Shown here piece by piece: positions 52,661 to 61,950 of a DNA stretch of 64,000 bases. How positions within the stretch are numbered: position 1 is the first letter of the stretch; the number at the start of each line of letters is the position of its first letter. The translations under genes and the position numbers were made by a program. The stretch covers positions 62,001 through 126,000 of the forward strand of contig DATGJP010000043.1 of the NCBI GenBank assembly GCA_035295125.1, read 5' to 3'. Source of the DNA: JAICMB01 sp035295125 (lineage in GTDB: Bacteria; Acidobacteriota; Terriglobia; Bryobacterales; Bryobacteraceae). The notes below the pieces were generated by a model that worked only from the letters and a program-made list of their open reading frames with translations, had not been told where the DNA came from and did not search any database.

Positions 52661-52868
52661 GTTTTGACAGACCAGACGTCGGAACCCCGGCAGATGGTGA
52701 AGGCTTCGCCGGAAGCAAAAATTCCTGGCCTGTTTTATTCCACGTGCGTCGTCCGATGCACGGCTAAATCCGAGTCCGCCCGGGAGGGCCAGAGCCGTTA
52801 TGACCCCGATCACGAAAAAACCCCTTCCCGTCCGCCCCAACCTCAGTTATCATTGCATCCATACACGC

Positions 52869-52942
52869 AAGTTGGATGTCGATTATCCGATTCCAACTTT
52901 GTTCCCTCTGCATTGTCTCAGCCGTTTAGGGGTAAACGGCTG
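52869..52942 (+). promoter_or_regulatory. two strong dyads in the leader of the Oar-like receptor gene
   Basis: AAGTTGGA (52869-52876) and TCCAACTT (52892-52899) make an 8-bp dyad with a 15-nt spacer. A second, perfect 10-bp hairpin at 52919-52942 has a GGGG loop. They lie in the 391-bp gap 52661-53051, which has no other gene. They could be an upstream terminator, an operator or a structured leader; none is established. Confidence 0.5.
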
Positions 52943-53051
52943 GCGAAGCGAATCTGTCATCGGATTCCGGCTGTCCCAAGCGCCGTCCTAGGGCACGTCG
53001 ACCGTGCGGAGTACCACGAGTCGCATCACCGCAGCCCAAACAGGAGACATT

Positions 53052-56000
53052 ATGTTCAAGCGTTCCGACGTCTTGCGGGCGGCCCTTGTATTAGCCTTTT
53101 TCAGCATTTGTGGGAATCAATTGTTCGCGCAGGCCACGGCCAGTGGCACAGTGCAGGGTACTGTTGTGGATCAGACCCAGGCTGTGATCGTCGAAGCGGA
53201 GGTGGCCATCACCAACAAAGCAACCGGCGAGAAACGCTCAGTGTTCACGAACGAATCGGGTTCCTACCGTTTCGATCTGCTCTCAGCCGGCGGCTATGCC
53301 GTCAAAATCACTAAGCAGGGATTCGCCGTCCTTGTCGAAAATGTGGACCTGCTCGTGGGCCAAACCGCGACCGTCAACGCCACTTTGACCCCCGGATCAA
53401 CGACGCAGATCGTCGAGGTCACCAGCGCTGCGCCGATTGTCGACATTCTGAAAACCAGCGTGAGTCAGAACATTACACCCACCGAGGTTGCCGCGTTGCC
53501 AATGGTCGGGCGCGATGTTGCGAACCTCGCCTACCTGGTTCCGGGTGTGAAAGCTGCCGACTCCTACGACCCGACCAAGAACCGGTACGCCATTCTGTCC
53601 GTCAACGGCGCAGGCGGCCGCAACGTCAACGTCACGATTAATGGTGTGGACAACAAGGACAACACCGTCGGTGGCCCGGTGATGCAAATGCCACTCGAGG
53701 CGGTCCAGGAGTTTCAGATCAGTACGCAGCGTTTCTCGGCCGAAAATGGCCGCTCCGAAGGCGCCGCCATCAATATGATCACGAAGCAGGGCACCAACCA
53801 CTATCACGGCGCCTTGCTCGGCTACTTCCGCGACACGAGCCTCGAAACGGATGAGAAACAGGCTGACGGCAGCGGTGGTCAGATCGCCGCGCACCCCGAT
53901 TACACCCGCCAGCAGTTTGGCGGCTCCGTCGGCGGCCCCTTCAAGAAAGACAAGCTCTTCGGCTTCTTCGCCTGGGAGCGCGAGAGGGAAAACCAGGAGC
54001 AGGCCGAGGACACCACCGCGTATAACGAACTCGTGCTTGCCAAGAACGCCGGTCTTGCGGCGCAGCCATCCGCTACCATCCCGCGACCGTTTTATGAAAC
54101 TCGCTACAACGGGCGTCTCGATTGGACCATTAACAACAAGAACACCCTATATACCTCCTATAGCGCCCAGAACAACGACAGCCTGAACGATCAATCCAAC
54201 GGCACGGGCGACCTGACCAACGGCAATTACACCGTTAACCACCTGATCGCCGCCAACGTGACGTTGAATTCGATTCTCACCAACACCACCGTCAATCAGC
54301 TCACGTTGGGCTATCAGTATTGGAACAACCTGATCGCCAGCAACATCAGCGCGCCCCTCGTGACTTTCCCCGATGCCTCGTACGGCACAAACACCAACGT
54401 GCCGCAGCAGTCCTTCCAAAAGAAATGGCAGTTCAAGGACGATATTTCGAAAACGATCGGCAAGCACACCATCAAAGCCGGTGTCGACTACATCCACAAC
54501 CCGGTGGAAGGCGGCTTCTTTGAGTTCAGTTCCACCCTGGAGATCGATTTCGCCGCTGACCCGAGCGTCATCCTCGGCAATCACACGGCTTATCCCAACG
54601 GGTTTGCTACCCCTGGCGCGGTGACCGGAATGACCGTCGCGAACGGTGATCCTTATTTCCTGGTGTCCACTAAACAGCTTGGGCTGTACGTCCAGGATGA
54701 CTGGAAAATCAGCCCGCGCCTCATGATCAACCTTGGCTTGCGCTGGGACAAAGACTACAACATGGTGGGGCTCTCCGATATCAAAAATAGCCGCACCTAC
54801 CAGGAGTTGGTCGCGCTCAACAGCCCCATCTCGAACCCTTACGTCAGCCGTCTGCCGCATGACGACAGCAAGGATTTCAGCCCGCGCGTCGGCTTTGCCT
54901 TCGACGTCACCGGCAAGGCTCGCCATATCCTGCGTGGGGGCTTTGGACTCTACTACGGGAACGTGTTCCAGAACATTCCGCTGTTTATGGAGCAGATGAG
55001 CAATCCAACGGTTTTCCAAGCCGTGATCAGCCTGACCTCTCCCGGCGATATCGTGACAGGAACCGGGATTACGCTGGGCAACTGGCGCTACGGCGTCGAT
55101 CCCATGCCGGTCATTCCTCCACCATCGACAAAGCTTGCCTCCGGGAGTGTCGGCCGACTGATGGATCCCGATTACCGTAATCCGGTGACAGAGGAATTCA
55201 ACGTAGGCTATAGCTGGTCGATCAATACAAATTCGGTTTTTGAAACCGAGTACACACACGTTCTGAGCCTGCATGAAAACCGCACCATCAACATCGATCA
55301 AAGGATTCCAATGAACGGCGTCTGCTGTACCGCGCCGCTCAATGCCGCGTTTAACGCTTCGACCCAGCCGTTATTGGCCAGCGTTCGCGACGAACAGTCG
55401 ATCGGCCGATCCCACTATGATGGCGTGAATTTCAGCTTTCGGCAGCGCATGACCCATAACTTCTCGCTGAACACCAATTACACCCTGGCCTGGGCGAATT
55501 CGTTTGATGCCGGCGGCACCTCGTTCCGTAACTACCCCAGGCTCGCGACCAATCCATTCGCGAGCTACGAATGGGGTCCCAATCCGAACGATGAGCGCCA
55601 TCACATCACTGTCAGCGGGTTTGTGAATTTGCCTAAAGGCTTCGAGTTGTCGCCGATCCTGCAGTACGGCTCCGCCCGGCCTTTCCCTCTCACAAACTCC
55701 GGTAATACCCTGAATACGGGGGGCGGAACAGCCCTCGCCGTTGTCGTTCCCATCAGCGATCCGTCCAATTACCTCGCCTATGCGGGCAACAACACAGGCG
55801 CGCAGAACTGCTTCTACGGCTTGAATGGTGTGTCCAAGAGCTGCACCATTTCGAAGTTTGACCCTCTCCGCGGCGACCCATTCTTTGAACTCGACCTGCG
55901 CCTGGCCAAGAACATCCGGCTTGGCGAGCGCATGAACCTCCAGCTCATCGCGCAGGCGTTCAATCTGACCAATCGCGCCAACTACGGCAACAACTTCGGT

Positions 56001-56114
56001 AACAGCATCGCGAGCTCAGCGACGTTCGATCACGCCGTTGGGTTCATCAACCCGAGCAGCACCATCATCCCGCGCTCGCTCTGGGGCGAGTTCGGCTTCC
56101 GCTTCACGTTCTAA
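53052..56114 (+). CDS. Oar-like TonB-dependent outer-membrane receptor
   Basis: 1020 residues from ATG 53052 (ribosome site AGGAG at 53042-53046). Signal peptide, then a CarboxypepD_reg domain at 32-120 (SGTVQGTVVDQTQAVIVEAEVAITNKATGEKRSV...GSYRF), then a plug (SVNGAGGRNVNVTINGVDNKD, with RSEGAAINMITKQGTN) and a large barrel with repeated aromatic-rich strands, ending SLWGEFGFRFTF. Such Oar/SusC-like receptors import oligomers or proteins. No SusD or other partner is adjacent. Substrate unknown. Confidence 0.95.
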   Translation: MFKRSDVLRAALVLAFFSICGNQLFAQATASGTVQGTVVDQTQAVIVEAEVAITNKATGEKRSVFTNESGSYRFDLLSAGGYAVKITKQGFAVLVENVDLLVGQTATVNATLTPGSTTQIVEVTSAAPIVDILKTSVSQNITPTEVAALPMVGRDVANLAYLVPGVKAADSYDPTKNRYAILSVNGAGGRNVNVTINGVDNKDNTVGGPVMQMPLEAVQEFQISTQRFSAENGRSEGAAINMITKQGTNHYHGALLGYFRDTSLETDEKQADGSGGQIAAHPDYTRQQFGGSVGGPFKKDKLFGFFAWERERENQEQAEDTTAYNELVLAKNAGLAAQPSATIPRPFYETRYNGRLDWTINNKNTLYTSYSAQNNDSLNDQSNGTGDLTNGNYTVNHLIAANVTLNSILTNTTVNQLTLGYQYWNNLIASNISAPLVTFPDASYGTNTNVPQQSFQKKWQFKDDISKTIGKHTIKAGVDYIHNPVEGGFFEFSSTLEIDFAADPSVILGNHTAYPNGFATPGAVTGMTVANGDPYFLVSTKQLGLYVQDDWKISPRLMINLGLRWDKDYNMVGLSDIKNSRTYQELVALNSPISNPYVSRLPHDDSKDFSPRVGFAFDVTGKARHILRGGFGLYYGNVFQNIPLFMEQMSNPTVFQAVISLTSPGDIVTGTGITLGNWRYGVDPMPVIPPPSTKLASGSVGRLMDPDYRNPVTEEFNVGYSWSINTNSVFETEYTHVLSLHENRTINIDQRIPMNGVCCTAPLNAAFNASTQPLLASVRDEQSIGRSHYDGVNFSFRQRMTHNFSLNTNYTLAWANSFDAGGTSFRNYPRLATNPFASYEWGPNPNDERHHITVSGFVNLPKGFELSPILQYGSARPFPLTNSGNTLNTGGGTALAVVVPISDPSNYLAYAGNNTGAQNCFYGLNGVSKSCTISKFDPLRGDPFFELDLRLAKNIRLGERMNLQLIAQAFNLTNRANYGNNFGNSIASSATFDHAVGFINPSSTIIPRSLWGEFGFRFTF

Positions 56115-56167
56115 GCGCCATCGTTTGGCGGCCTTTGTGGAAGGGTGGAGCAGGCCTTCAGCCTGCC

Positions 56168-56279
56168 CTTTCGACTTCACCGAGAAAGGACAGGCGAAAC
56201 CCAAGGGTGGCGCAAGCGGTCGCCTGTGCATCCTTCCACAATGTCAGAATATTCGCGAGGCGCGAAGAATCTGAGGCTG
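56168..56279. repeat. mosaic intergenic repeats, copies J
   Basis: Two units lie side by side: 56168-56205, which matches the reverse complement of 4875-4910, and 56221-56279, which matches 48756-48815 almost base for base. Upstream, 56150-56167 is a further CAGGC...GCCTG palindrome. The rest of 56115-56401 shows no gene. Confidence 0.78.
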
Positions 56280-56401
56280 TGTAATACCTTTCCAAACTGA
56301 GAGTTTCCGTTGGTTGCGGCTTTGCGGCGCCGCCGGTTTCGCCTAACTTTGGACCTCACTGGTACAAAGGTGAAACCGCTCCGCCCCCCGGAGGGTCGAC
56401 T

Positions 56402-57313
56402 TCAGCCTTCCTGGGCTTTCAAAAACGTCCCCTGCTGCAGCTCTTCAAACGCCTTCCGAAGCTGTTCCTGCGTATTCATGACAATCGGACCATACCAGGC
56501 CACCGGCTCCTCAAACGGCTTGCCCGAGACCAGCAGAAACCGGATCCCGTCCTCGCCCGCCTGCAGCGTCACCTCGTCGCCCCGATCGAACAAGATCAGG
56601 GAACGGTTGTCGGCTTCGAGCGGGGGCGTCGTATCCCACCAGCCAACACCCTCCGTGGGAGCCGCCAGCGGACCCGATGCATTGCAAAACTTGCCGCCAC
56701 CCGCGAACACGTACGCGAATGCGTGCCGCGTCGTTTCCACCGGGAGTGTCTTCTTGTGCCCCGGCGGCAGCGACACATCGAGGTAAATCGGTTCCGCTGC
56801 GGTGCCGTCCACCGGACCCGTCTTGCCCCAGAAAGTCCCGCACACCACGCGAACGTGCGTACCGTCATCATCCGTGACTTCGGGCACGTCTCCCGACTTC
56901 ACTTCCTGATACCGCGGTGGGGTCATCTTGAGCGACGCCGGAAGGTTCGCCCAAAGCTGGAACCCATGCATTCGCCCCGCGGCATCGCCTTTCGGCATTT
57001 CCTGGTGGATAATTCCGCTGCCCGCCGTCATCCATTGAATGTCGCCGGGCCCGATGGCGCCTTGGTTTCCCAAGCTATCGCCGTGCTCCACCTTGCCCGC
57101 AAGCACGTACGTAATCGTCTCGATTCCGCGGTGGGGATGCCAGGGAAACCCGGCCAGGTAATCCTCGGGCACATCGTTCCGGAAATCATCGAGAAGCAGG
57201 AAAGGGTCGAAATCGGTTGTATTTCCGAAGCCGAACGCACGCCTCAGGTGTACTCCGGCTCCTTCCAGCGTTGGTTTCGATTTGATGACGCGCTTGATTG
57301 GTCGAATGGACAC
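56402..57313 (-). CDS. pirin family protein
   Basis: About 303 residues, a bicupin. The metal site is visible as FPWHPHRGIETITYVL, EHGDSLGN and GIIHQEM. Pirins may act as quercetinases or redox regulators. The frame opens at ATG 57331, but GTG 57313 is preferred because a CGGAGGAAA ribosome site lies just before it. A strong hairpin at 57369-57404 lies in its leader. Confidence 0.93.
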   Translation of the reverse strand: MSIRPIKRVIKSKPTLEGAGVHLRRAFGFGNTTDFDPFLLLDDFRNDVPEDYLAGFPWHPHRGIETITYVLAGKVEHGDSLGNQGAIGPGDIQWMTAGSGIIHQEMPKGDAAGRMHGFQLWANLPASLKMTPPRYQEVKSGDVPEVTDDDGTHVRVVCGTFWGKTGPVDGTAAEPIYLDVSLPPGHKKTLPVETTRHAFAYVFAGGGKFCNASGPLAAPTEGVGWWDTTPPLEADNRSLILFDRGDEVTLQAGEDGIRFLLVSGKPFEEPVAWYGPIVMNTQEQLRKAFEELQQGTFLKAQEG

Positions 57314-57368
57314 GGTTTCCTCCGTATGCACAGTCTAGCGCCCCATTACCGGATGCTGAAAAAGCGAA

Positions 57369-57404
57369 GGCCCGCCAGGGGGAATGTAACCCTCAGAGCG
57401 GGCC
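57369..57404 (-). terminator. leader hairpin upstream of pirin, attenuator candidate
   Basis: A 7-bp stem GGCCCGC/GCGGGCC (57369-57375/57398-57404) encloses a second stem AGGG/CCCT. On the minus strand it is followed by TTCGCTTTTTC, like an intrinsic terminator, and lies 56 nt before the pirin start. It could attenuate pirin or end antisense transcripts from TetR. Confidence 0.5.
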
Positions 57405-57638
57405 GACGTTCGTAGAGTGTTATTTTTCTATCGTCAGAATTCCGTCCGGGCTGGAGCCCCCCCCACTAGCCACCCGCCGGGCATGGCAGAATAGTATGTA
57501 ATCGCAATCCGTAGCGTACCTACCGGCCAGCCGGACGAGACTTTTGCGATCCCGAGGTGTTGTCTGCAAAAGCAAGCAAAAACCAGGACTTCCGCCCCCA
57601 ATTGGCGTAAAGAAGATCGCGCCGACCACATCTATCGG

Positions 57639-58226
57639 GTGGCCGCCGATATCATGTGTCAGAAGGGTTACGAGGCCACCTCGATGAATGACATCGCCGA
57701 TGCGGTGGGCCTCACCAAAGCCGGCATTTATCACTATATTCGCGGCAAAGAAGAGCTCCTGTTCGAAATCATGAGCTATGCCATGGACATGATCGATCAG
57801 GATGTCATTGAACCCGCCCGCGAAATCCCGGATGCCGAAACCCGGCTCCGCACCATCGTCGAGCGGCACGCCCGCAGAATCCTCGAAGTCGGCGGAGCGG
57901 TCACAATCCTGCTCGAGGAAATGTGGGCACTGACCCCCGCCCATCGCTACATCATACGCGGGCGCGAGCGCGCGTATTTCGACCTCATCCGCCAGACGCT
58001 GGAACAGCTCGCCGTCGAAGGCAAGCTGCGTGACGTGAATCCCACCGTCGCCACCTTCAGCCTCTTCGGAATGGTGATCTGGATTTCGCGCTGGTACCGC
58101 AAGGACGGCCGCCTGTCGCCCGAACAAACGCTGAACGATTTTCTCGAAATTGCTGTCAGTTCGGTGCTGAAAACCCGGGAACACGCTGCACTGAACGGCA
58201 TGGCAACGAGCCGCGCAAATCAGTGA
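57639..58226 (+). CDS. TetR-family transcriptional regulator
   Basis: 195 residues from GTG 57639: TetR helix-turn-helix EATSMNDIADAVGLTKAGIYHYI and a C-terminal ligand domain. The typical helix 1 (WRKEDRADHIYRVAADI) extends upstream of the GTG in frame, so the gene probably starts earlier. No ATG, GTG or TTG exists in that frame back to the stop at 57492-57494; CTG 57564, with GAGGTG upstream, is the best candidate. Regulates unknown genes, perhaps its divergent pirin. Confidence 0.9.
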   Translation: MAADIMCQKGYEATSMNDIADAVGLTKAGIYHYIRGKEELLFEIMSYAMDMIDQDVIEPAREIPDAETRLRTIVERHARRILEVGGAVTILLEEMWALTPAHRYIIRGRERAYFDLIRQTLEQLAVEGKLRDVNPTVATFSLFGMVIWISRWYRKDGRLSPEQTLNDFLEIAVSSVLKTREHAALNGMATSRANQ

Positions 58227-58289
58227 CGAAAACATCATAAAATCGCAGTCCTGCGTGGATGAGCATCATGTTAAGATCCACGCGGATAT

Positions 58290-60914
58290 ATGAAGCTACT
58301 GCTTGCGCTTGGCTTGGCGGCGCTCTCCGCTCAATGTGCCACCGTACTCGAGTTGCGGGACGATTGGCAGATCCAATCTTCTGCAAAGATTCAGAAAACG
58401 GGAGAGATAATTTCCGGCATCGATTTTCATACCGCAGGTTGGTATCGCGCCAGCGTTCCGACCACGATCCTGGCAGCGCTGGTCGAGAACAAGGTGTATC
58501 CCGACCCGTATTTCGGGTTGAACATGAAGTCCGTTCCGGGCTTCAAGGAAGGCCGCTGGCTGGTGATGCCCAAGGACAGCCCCTTCCGGTCCTCCTGGTG
58601 GTACCGCAAGGAGTTCACCATTACTCCCGAGCTTCGGGGCAAGCACCTGACACTGCACCTGGACGGCATCAACTATCAGGCTAACGTCTGGCTGAACGGG
58701 AAGCGCATCGCGGATGACAAAACTTGCATCGGGGCGTTCCGGCGCTTCGAGTTCTCCGTGGATCAGGTTGTAAAATCCGGCGAGCTCAACGTGCTTGCGG
58801 TTGAAATCATTGCGCCCGGACAGGGCGAAGACAAGCAATACCGGAGCAAGCAGATTGAGGCGACCACCGGGTGGGACGATCACAACCCCGAGCCGCCCGA
58901 CCTGAACATGGGGATCTGGCGGAAGGTTTACCTCAGCGCTTCCGGGCCGGTGTCCCTGCGTGATCCTTATGTCTCGTCGAAGTTAGAGTTGCCTGGGTTG
59001 GATGCCGCGCACCTCACCGTTTCGGTGGAAGTCGACAACCACGAGAATAAAGCGGTCGAAGGCGAACTGGCCGGCGAAATCGAGGCAATACGGTTTTCGG
59101 AGCCCGTGCGACTTGGGCCGCTCGAGAAAAAGGTCGTCACTTTCTCAGCGGATCGGTTTGCGCAATTGAACCTCCGGCAGCCGCGGCTATGGTGGCCGGC
59201 CGGCTTGGGTAAGCCTGAGTTGTATTCCGCCGCGCTGATGTTTCGAACTGCGGGCCAGGTGTCTGATTCGTTGTCCCTGCACTTCGGCATTCGCGATGCC
59301 ACGACCAGACTCAACGAAGAGGGCTGGCGCGAATACTGGGTCAATGGGCGCCGCGTACTCGTCCGTGGCGGGGCATGGATGACCAGCGATATGATGCTCC
59401 GGCTCACTCCACAACGGTACGAAGCGCTGATCCGATACGCCAAAGAAGGCGGTTTGAACATGCTACGGTCCGAGGGCTTCTCCATTCGCGAGACCGACGA
59501 ATTTTACGACCTGTGCGACCGTTATGGCGTCATGGTGACGCAGCAGATCTTCGGGCGCAGCATCCCCGATGAGAAACTGGCCATCGCGTGCGTGCGCGAT
59601 ATGATGCTGCGGATTCGCAACCATCCAAGCCTGGTGCATTTCCTCGGGCACGATGAAACGTTCCCCACCGAAACCCTCGACAAGGCGTATCGCTCCATGC
59701 TTGCGGAGTTGATTCCGGATCGCAGCTATCAGCCGCATTCGGGCGCCTTCAACGTGAGCGACCGTTTCCAGACGGGCGGCACGCGAACGGGTACGCGGGA
59801 GCTATGGACGTATGCCAGCCCGGCGCATTATTACCTCAAGAAGGAAGACGGCGCCTGGGGCTTCGCCCAGTCGGGCGGCATCGGCGGCGTGATCGCGCCC
59901 TATGAGAGCATGCGGCGGATGATGAGCAAGGAAGACCTGTGGCCGCCATTTACACCGGCCTGGTCGTTCCACACCGTGATCCAGGGCGGAAACTACTTCG
60001 CCGAAATGGTGAAGGCGTTGGAAGCGCGTTATGGCAAGCCCGCGGGCATTGAAGAATTTTGCCTGCGCGGCCAGGCGATGAATTACGAAAGCGCCCGCGG
60101 AATGTATGAGGCCTACGGGCGCAACAAGTATTCGTCGACTGGTATCACCACCTGGAAATACGACGCCGCGTGGCCGGCTTCGCCAACCTGGCAATACATT
60201 GACTGGTACCTTATGGCCGGCGGCGCGTATTACGGCGCGAAGCAGGCCTGCGAGCCGCTACACGTGCAGTACTCCTACGATGACCGCTCCGTATGGGTCG
60301 TGAACAACGAGTCGGCAGAGCGGAAAGCCTTGAAGGTTACGGCGCGCGTTCTCGACCTGAACGCCGCGGAGCGCTTTTCGAAATCGGCCATCGTCGACGT
60401 TGCGCCTGACGGCAAAACCAGCGCACTCAGCGTCTCGTGGCCGGACGATATTTCGAAGACGTTCTTCGTGCTGCTGAAGCTCGAGGATTCTAATGGCAAA
60501 CTGATTTCGGACAATCGCTACTGGCTTTCGACGGTACCGGATATACCTGGCAAGCCGCACGAGGGCATCGGCGAGCGCATCTTCCAGGCAAACCAGAAAT
60601 CCATCGCCGACTTCACCTCCCTTCAGCAACTCAAGCCCGCGCAGGTGAAGGCCCTGGCTCGGTTTGAGCCGCAGGGAATCGAAACCGTCGGGCACATCGA
60701 GCTGTCGAATGCCGGCGACGGCATCGCGTTCATGGTCCACTCGGGCGTACGCAAGGGCGACGGCGGCGACGAGGTCACTCCGGCGTATTGGAGCGACAAC
60801 TACGTCCTGCTGATGCCCCGCGAAACGCGTACACTGACGGTTCGGCTGAACACATCGGATCTCGCCGGGAAGAAACCGGTGCTTGACACAGGATGGTGGA
60901 ATAAGTCTTTATGA
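58290..60914 (+). CDS. exported GH2 glycosidase (exo-beta-glucosaminidase/mannosidase-like)
   Basis: 874 residues with a signal peptide (MKLLLALGLAALSAQC). N-terminal GH2 sugar-binding domain (SSWWYRKEFTITPELRGKHLTLHLDGINYQANVWLNG), a beta-sandwich (about 215-330) and the TIM barrel starting VNGRRVLVRGGAWMTSD, with the acid/base motif GHDE near residue 450 and a later E-rich loop PAGIEEFCL. The C-terminal region TTWKYDAAWPASPTWQYIDWYL matches endo-mannosidase/exo-glucosaminidase relatives. Overlaps the PIG-L gene by 4 nt, so linked to deacetylation of its substrate. Confidence 0.9.
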   Translation: MKLLLALGLAALSAQCATVLELRDDWQIQSSAKIQKTGEIISGIDFHTAGWYRASVPTTILAALVENKVYPDPYFGLNMKSVPGFKEGRWLVMPKDSPFRSSWWYRKEFTITPELRGKHLTLHLDGINYQANVWLNGKRIADDKTCIGAFRRFEFSVDQVVKSGELNVLAVEIIAPGQGEDKQYRSKQIEATTGWDDHNPEPPDLNMGIWRKVYLSASGPVSLRDPYVSSKLELPGLDAAHLTVSVEVDNHENKAVEGELAGEIEAIRFSEPVRLGPLEKKVVTFSADRFAQLNLRQPRLWWPAGLGKPELYSAALMFRTAGQVSDSLSLHFGIRDATTRLNEEGWREYWVNGRRVLVRGGAWMTSDMMLRLTPQRYEALIRYAKEGGLNMLRSEGFSIRETDEFYDLCDRYGVMVTQQIFGRSIPDEKLAIACVRDMMLRIRNHPSLVHFLGHDETFPTETLDKAYRSMLAELIPDRSYQPHSGAFNVSDRFQTGGTRTGTRELWTYASPAHYYLKKEDGAWGFAQSGGIGGVIAPYESMRRMMSKEDLWPPFTPAWSFHTVIQGGNYFAEMVKALEARYGKPAGIEEFCLRGQAMNYESARGMYEAYGRNKYSSTGITTWKYDAAWPASPTWQYIDWYLMAGGAYYGAKQACEPLHVQYSYDDRSVWVVNNESAERKALKVTARVLDLNAAERFSKSAIVDVAPDGKTSALSVSWPDDISKTFFVLLKLEDSNGKLISDNRYWLSTVPDIPGKPHEGIGERIFQANQKSIADFTSLQQLKPAQVKALARFEPQGIETVGHIELSNAGDGIAFMVHSGVRKGDGGDEVTPAYWSDNYVLLMPRETRTLTVRLNTSDLAGKKPVLDTGWWNKSL

Positions 60915-61741
60915 AATTCAAAACGATACTTACCGCCGCGGCCCTCTTTTGCGCGGCAGCGCTGATTCTGAGCGGACAGCAGGTCCAGCTCGAAAAGTTG
61001 CAGGGGAAGAAGATTCTCCTGTTTACGCCGCATCCCGATGACGATACCTTCTGCTGCGCCGGCACACTGGCGTTGCTCAGCAAGGGCGGCAATAACGTCC
61101 ATATCGTGATCTATACGAACGACGACAAGGGCTCTCTCGATCCGGACATGACCAGCGAACACCTGGCGCGCATCCGCATGGCGGAGGAAGAGGAGGCTTG
61201 CCGCATCGTCGGAATTCCCAAGTCGAATATTCAGTGGCTCGAATACCACGATGGCATGCTCGAATACGCCAACCCTCGCGACCTTGTGGAGGAGGTGACG
61301 AAGATCATCCGCGCTTTCCGTCCCGACGTGGTGATGTCGATCGACCCAGGCTCCGAGGAGGTCCGCTGGCACAAGACCGACCATCGCATGTCGGCCAACA
61401 ACACCGCGGATGCGATTCGGGCAGCGGAATGGCATCTGTATTTTCCCAACCAACGGCTGCACGATGGTCTGCAGCCCTGGAAGGTTCCGATTGAGGCGTA
61501 CTTCTACGTGACGCCGAAAGATGCGAATTACTACGTCAACATCGATTCGGTGGCCGACCTGAAGATCGACGCCGCGCTGGCCCACGTGAGCCAGTGGGAG
61601 CCGTCGATTACGAAGTACCGCCCGGATTGGGACTCGGCGGTCCGCGACAAGCTGAAGAATCAGCTCAAGGCCCGCGCTGCCAAGAAGGACGGCCATTACG
61701 TCGAGGCTTATCGTATCGCGTCGGAGTTCAATCAGCAGTGA
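60911..61741 (+). CDS. exported PIG-L-family (LmbE) deacetylase
   Basis: 276 residues with an N-terminal membrane/signal segment (LTAAALFCAAALILSG). The zinc site is visible as PHPDDD (41-45 region) and the later WHKTDHR. The family includes GlcNAc-PI and diacetylchitobiose de-N-acetylases. Start overlaps the GH2 stop (ATGA). The GH2-PIG-L pairing suggests an N-acetyl-hexosaminide is deacetylated and then cleaved. Confidence 0.93.
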   Translation: MKFKTILTAAALFCAAALILSGQQVQLEKLQGKKILLFTPHPDDDTFCCAGTLALLSKGGNNVHIVIYTNDDKGSLDPDMTSEHLARIRMAEEEEACRIVGIPKSNIQWLEYHDGMLEYANPRDLVEEVTKIIRAFRPDVVMSIDPGSEEVRWHKTDHRMSANNTADAIRAAEWHLYFPNQRLHDGLQPWKVPIEAYFYVTPKDANYYVNIDSVADLKIDAALAHVSQWEPSITKYRPDWDSAVRDKLKNQLKARAAKKDGHYVEAYRIASEFNQQ

Positions 61742-61950
61742 TGTAGGCTGGAAGCCGGCGGAGGGTTGTTAAATAGCCCTCAGTGAAGCCGATCGCCCCG
61801 ACCAGCACTTGTTGTCAACCGGCGGCAGGATGCCATCGCTTAGTCTTCTACGACTGAAATGCATCCTGCGCACCGGTTTGTTACCGTGCCTGTCGAGGCG
61901 CTTGGAAGCGGCAAAAGCTCAGGTCCATGTCGACGGGTTGTAAACCCGCC
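61742..61950. repeat. intergenic region with weak palindromic repeats, copy K
   Basis: Contains AGGCTGGAAGCCGGC near 61744-61758 and GGGTTGTAAACCCGCC at 61935-61950, which resembles the 10849-10867 hairpin. Degenerate members of the same repeat style. No gene. Confidence 0.45.

Noticed and set aside
54147..55301. 384-codon open frame antisense to the Oar-like receptor
   Set aside because: Opposite strand of the receptor barrel, no recognisable domain.
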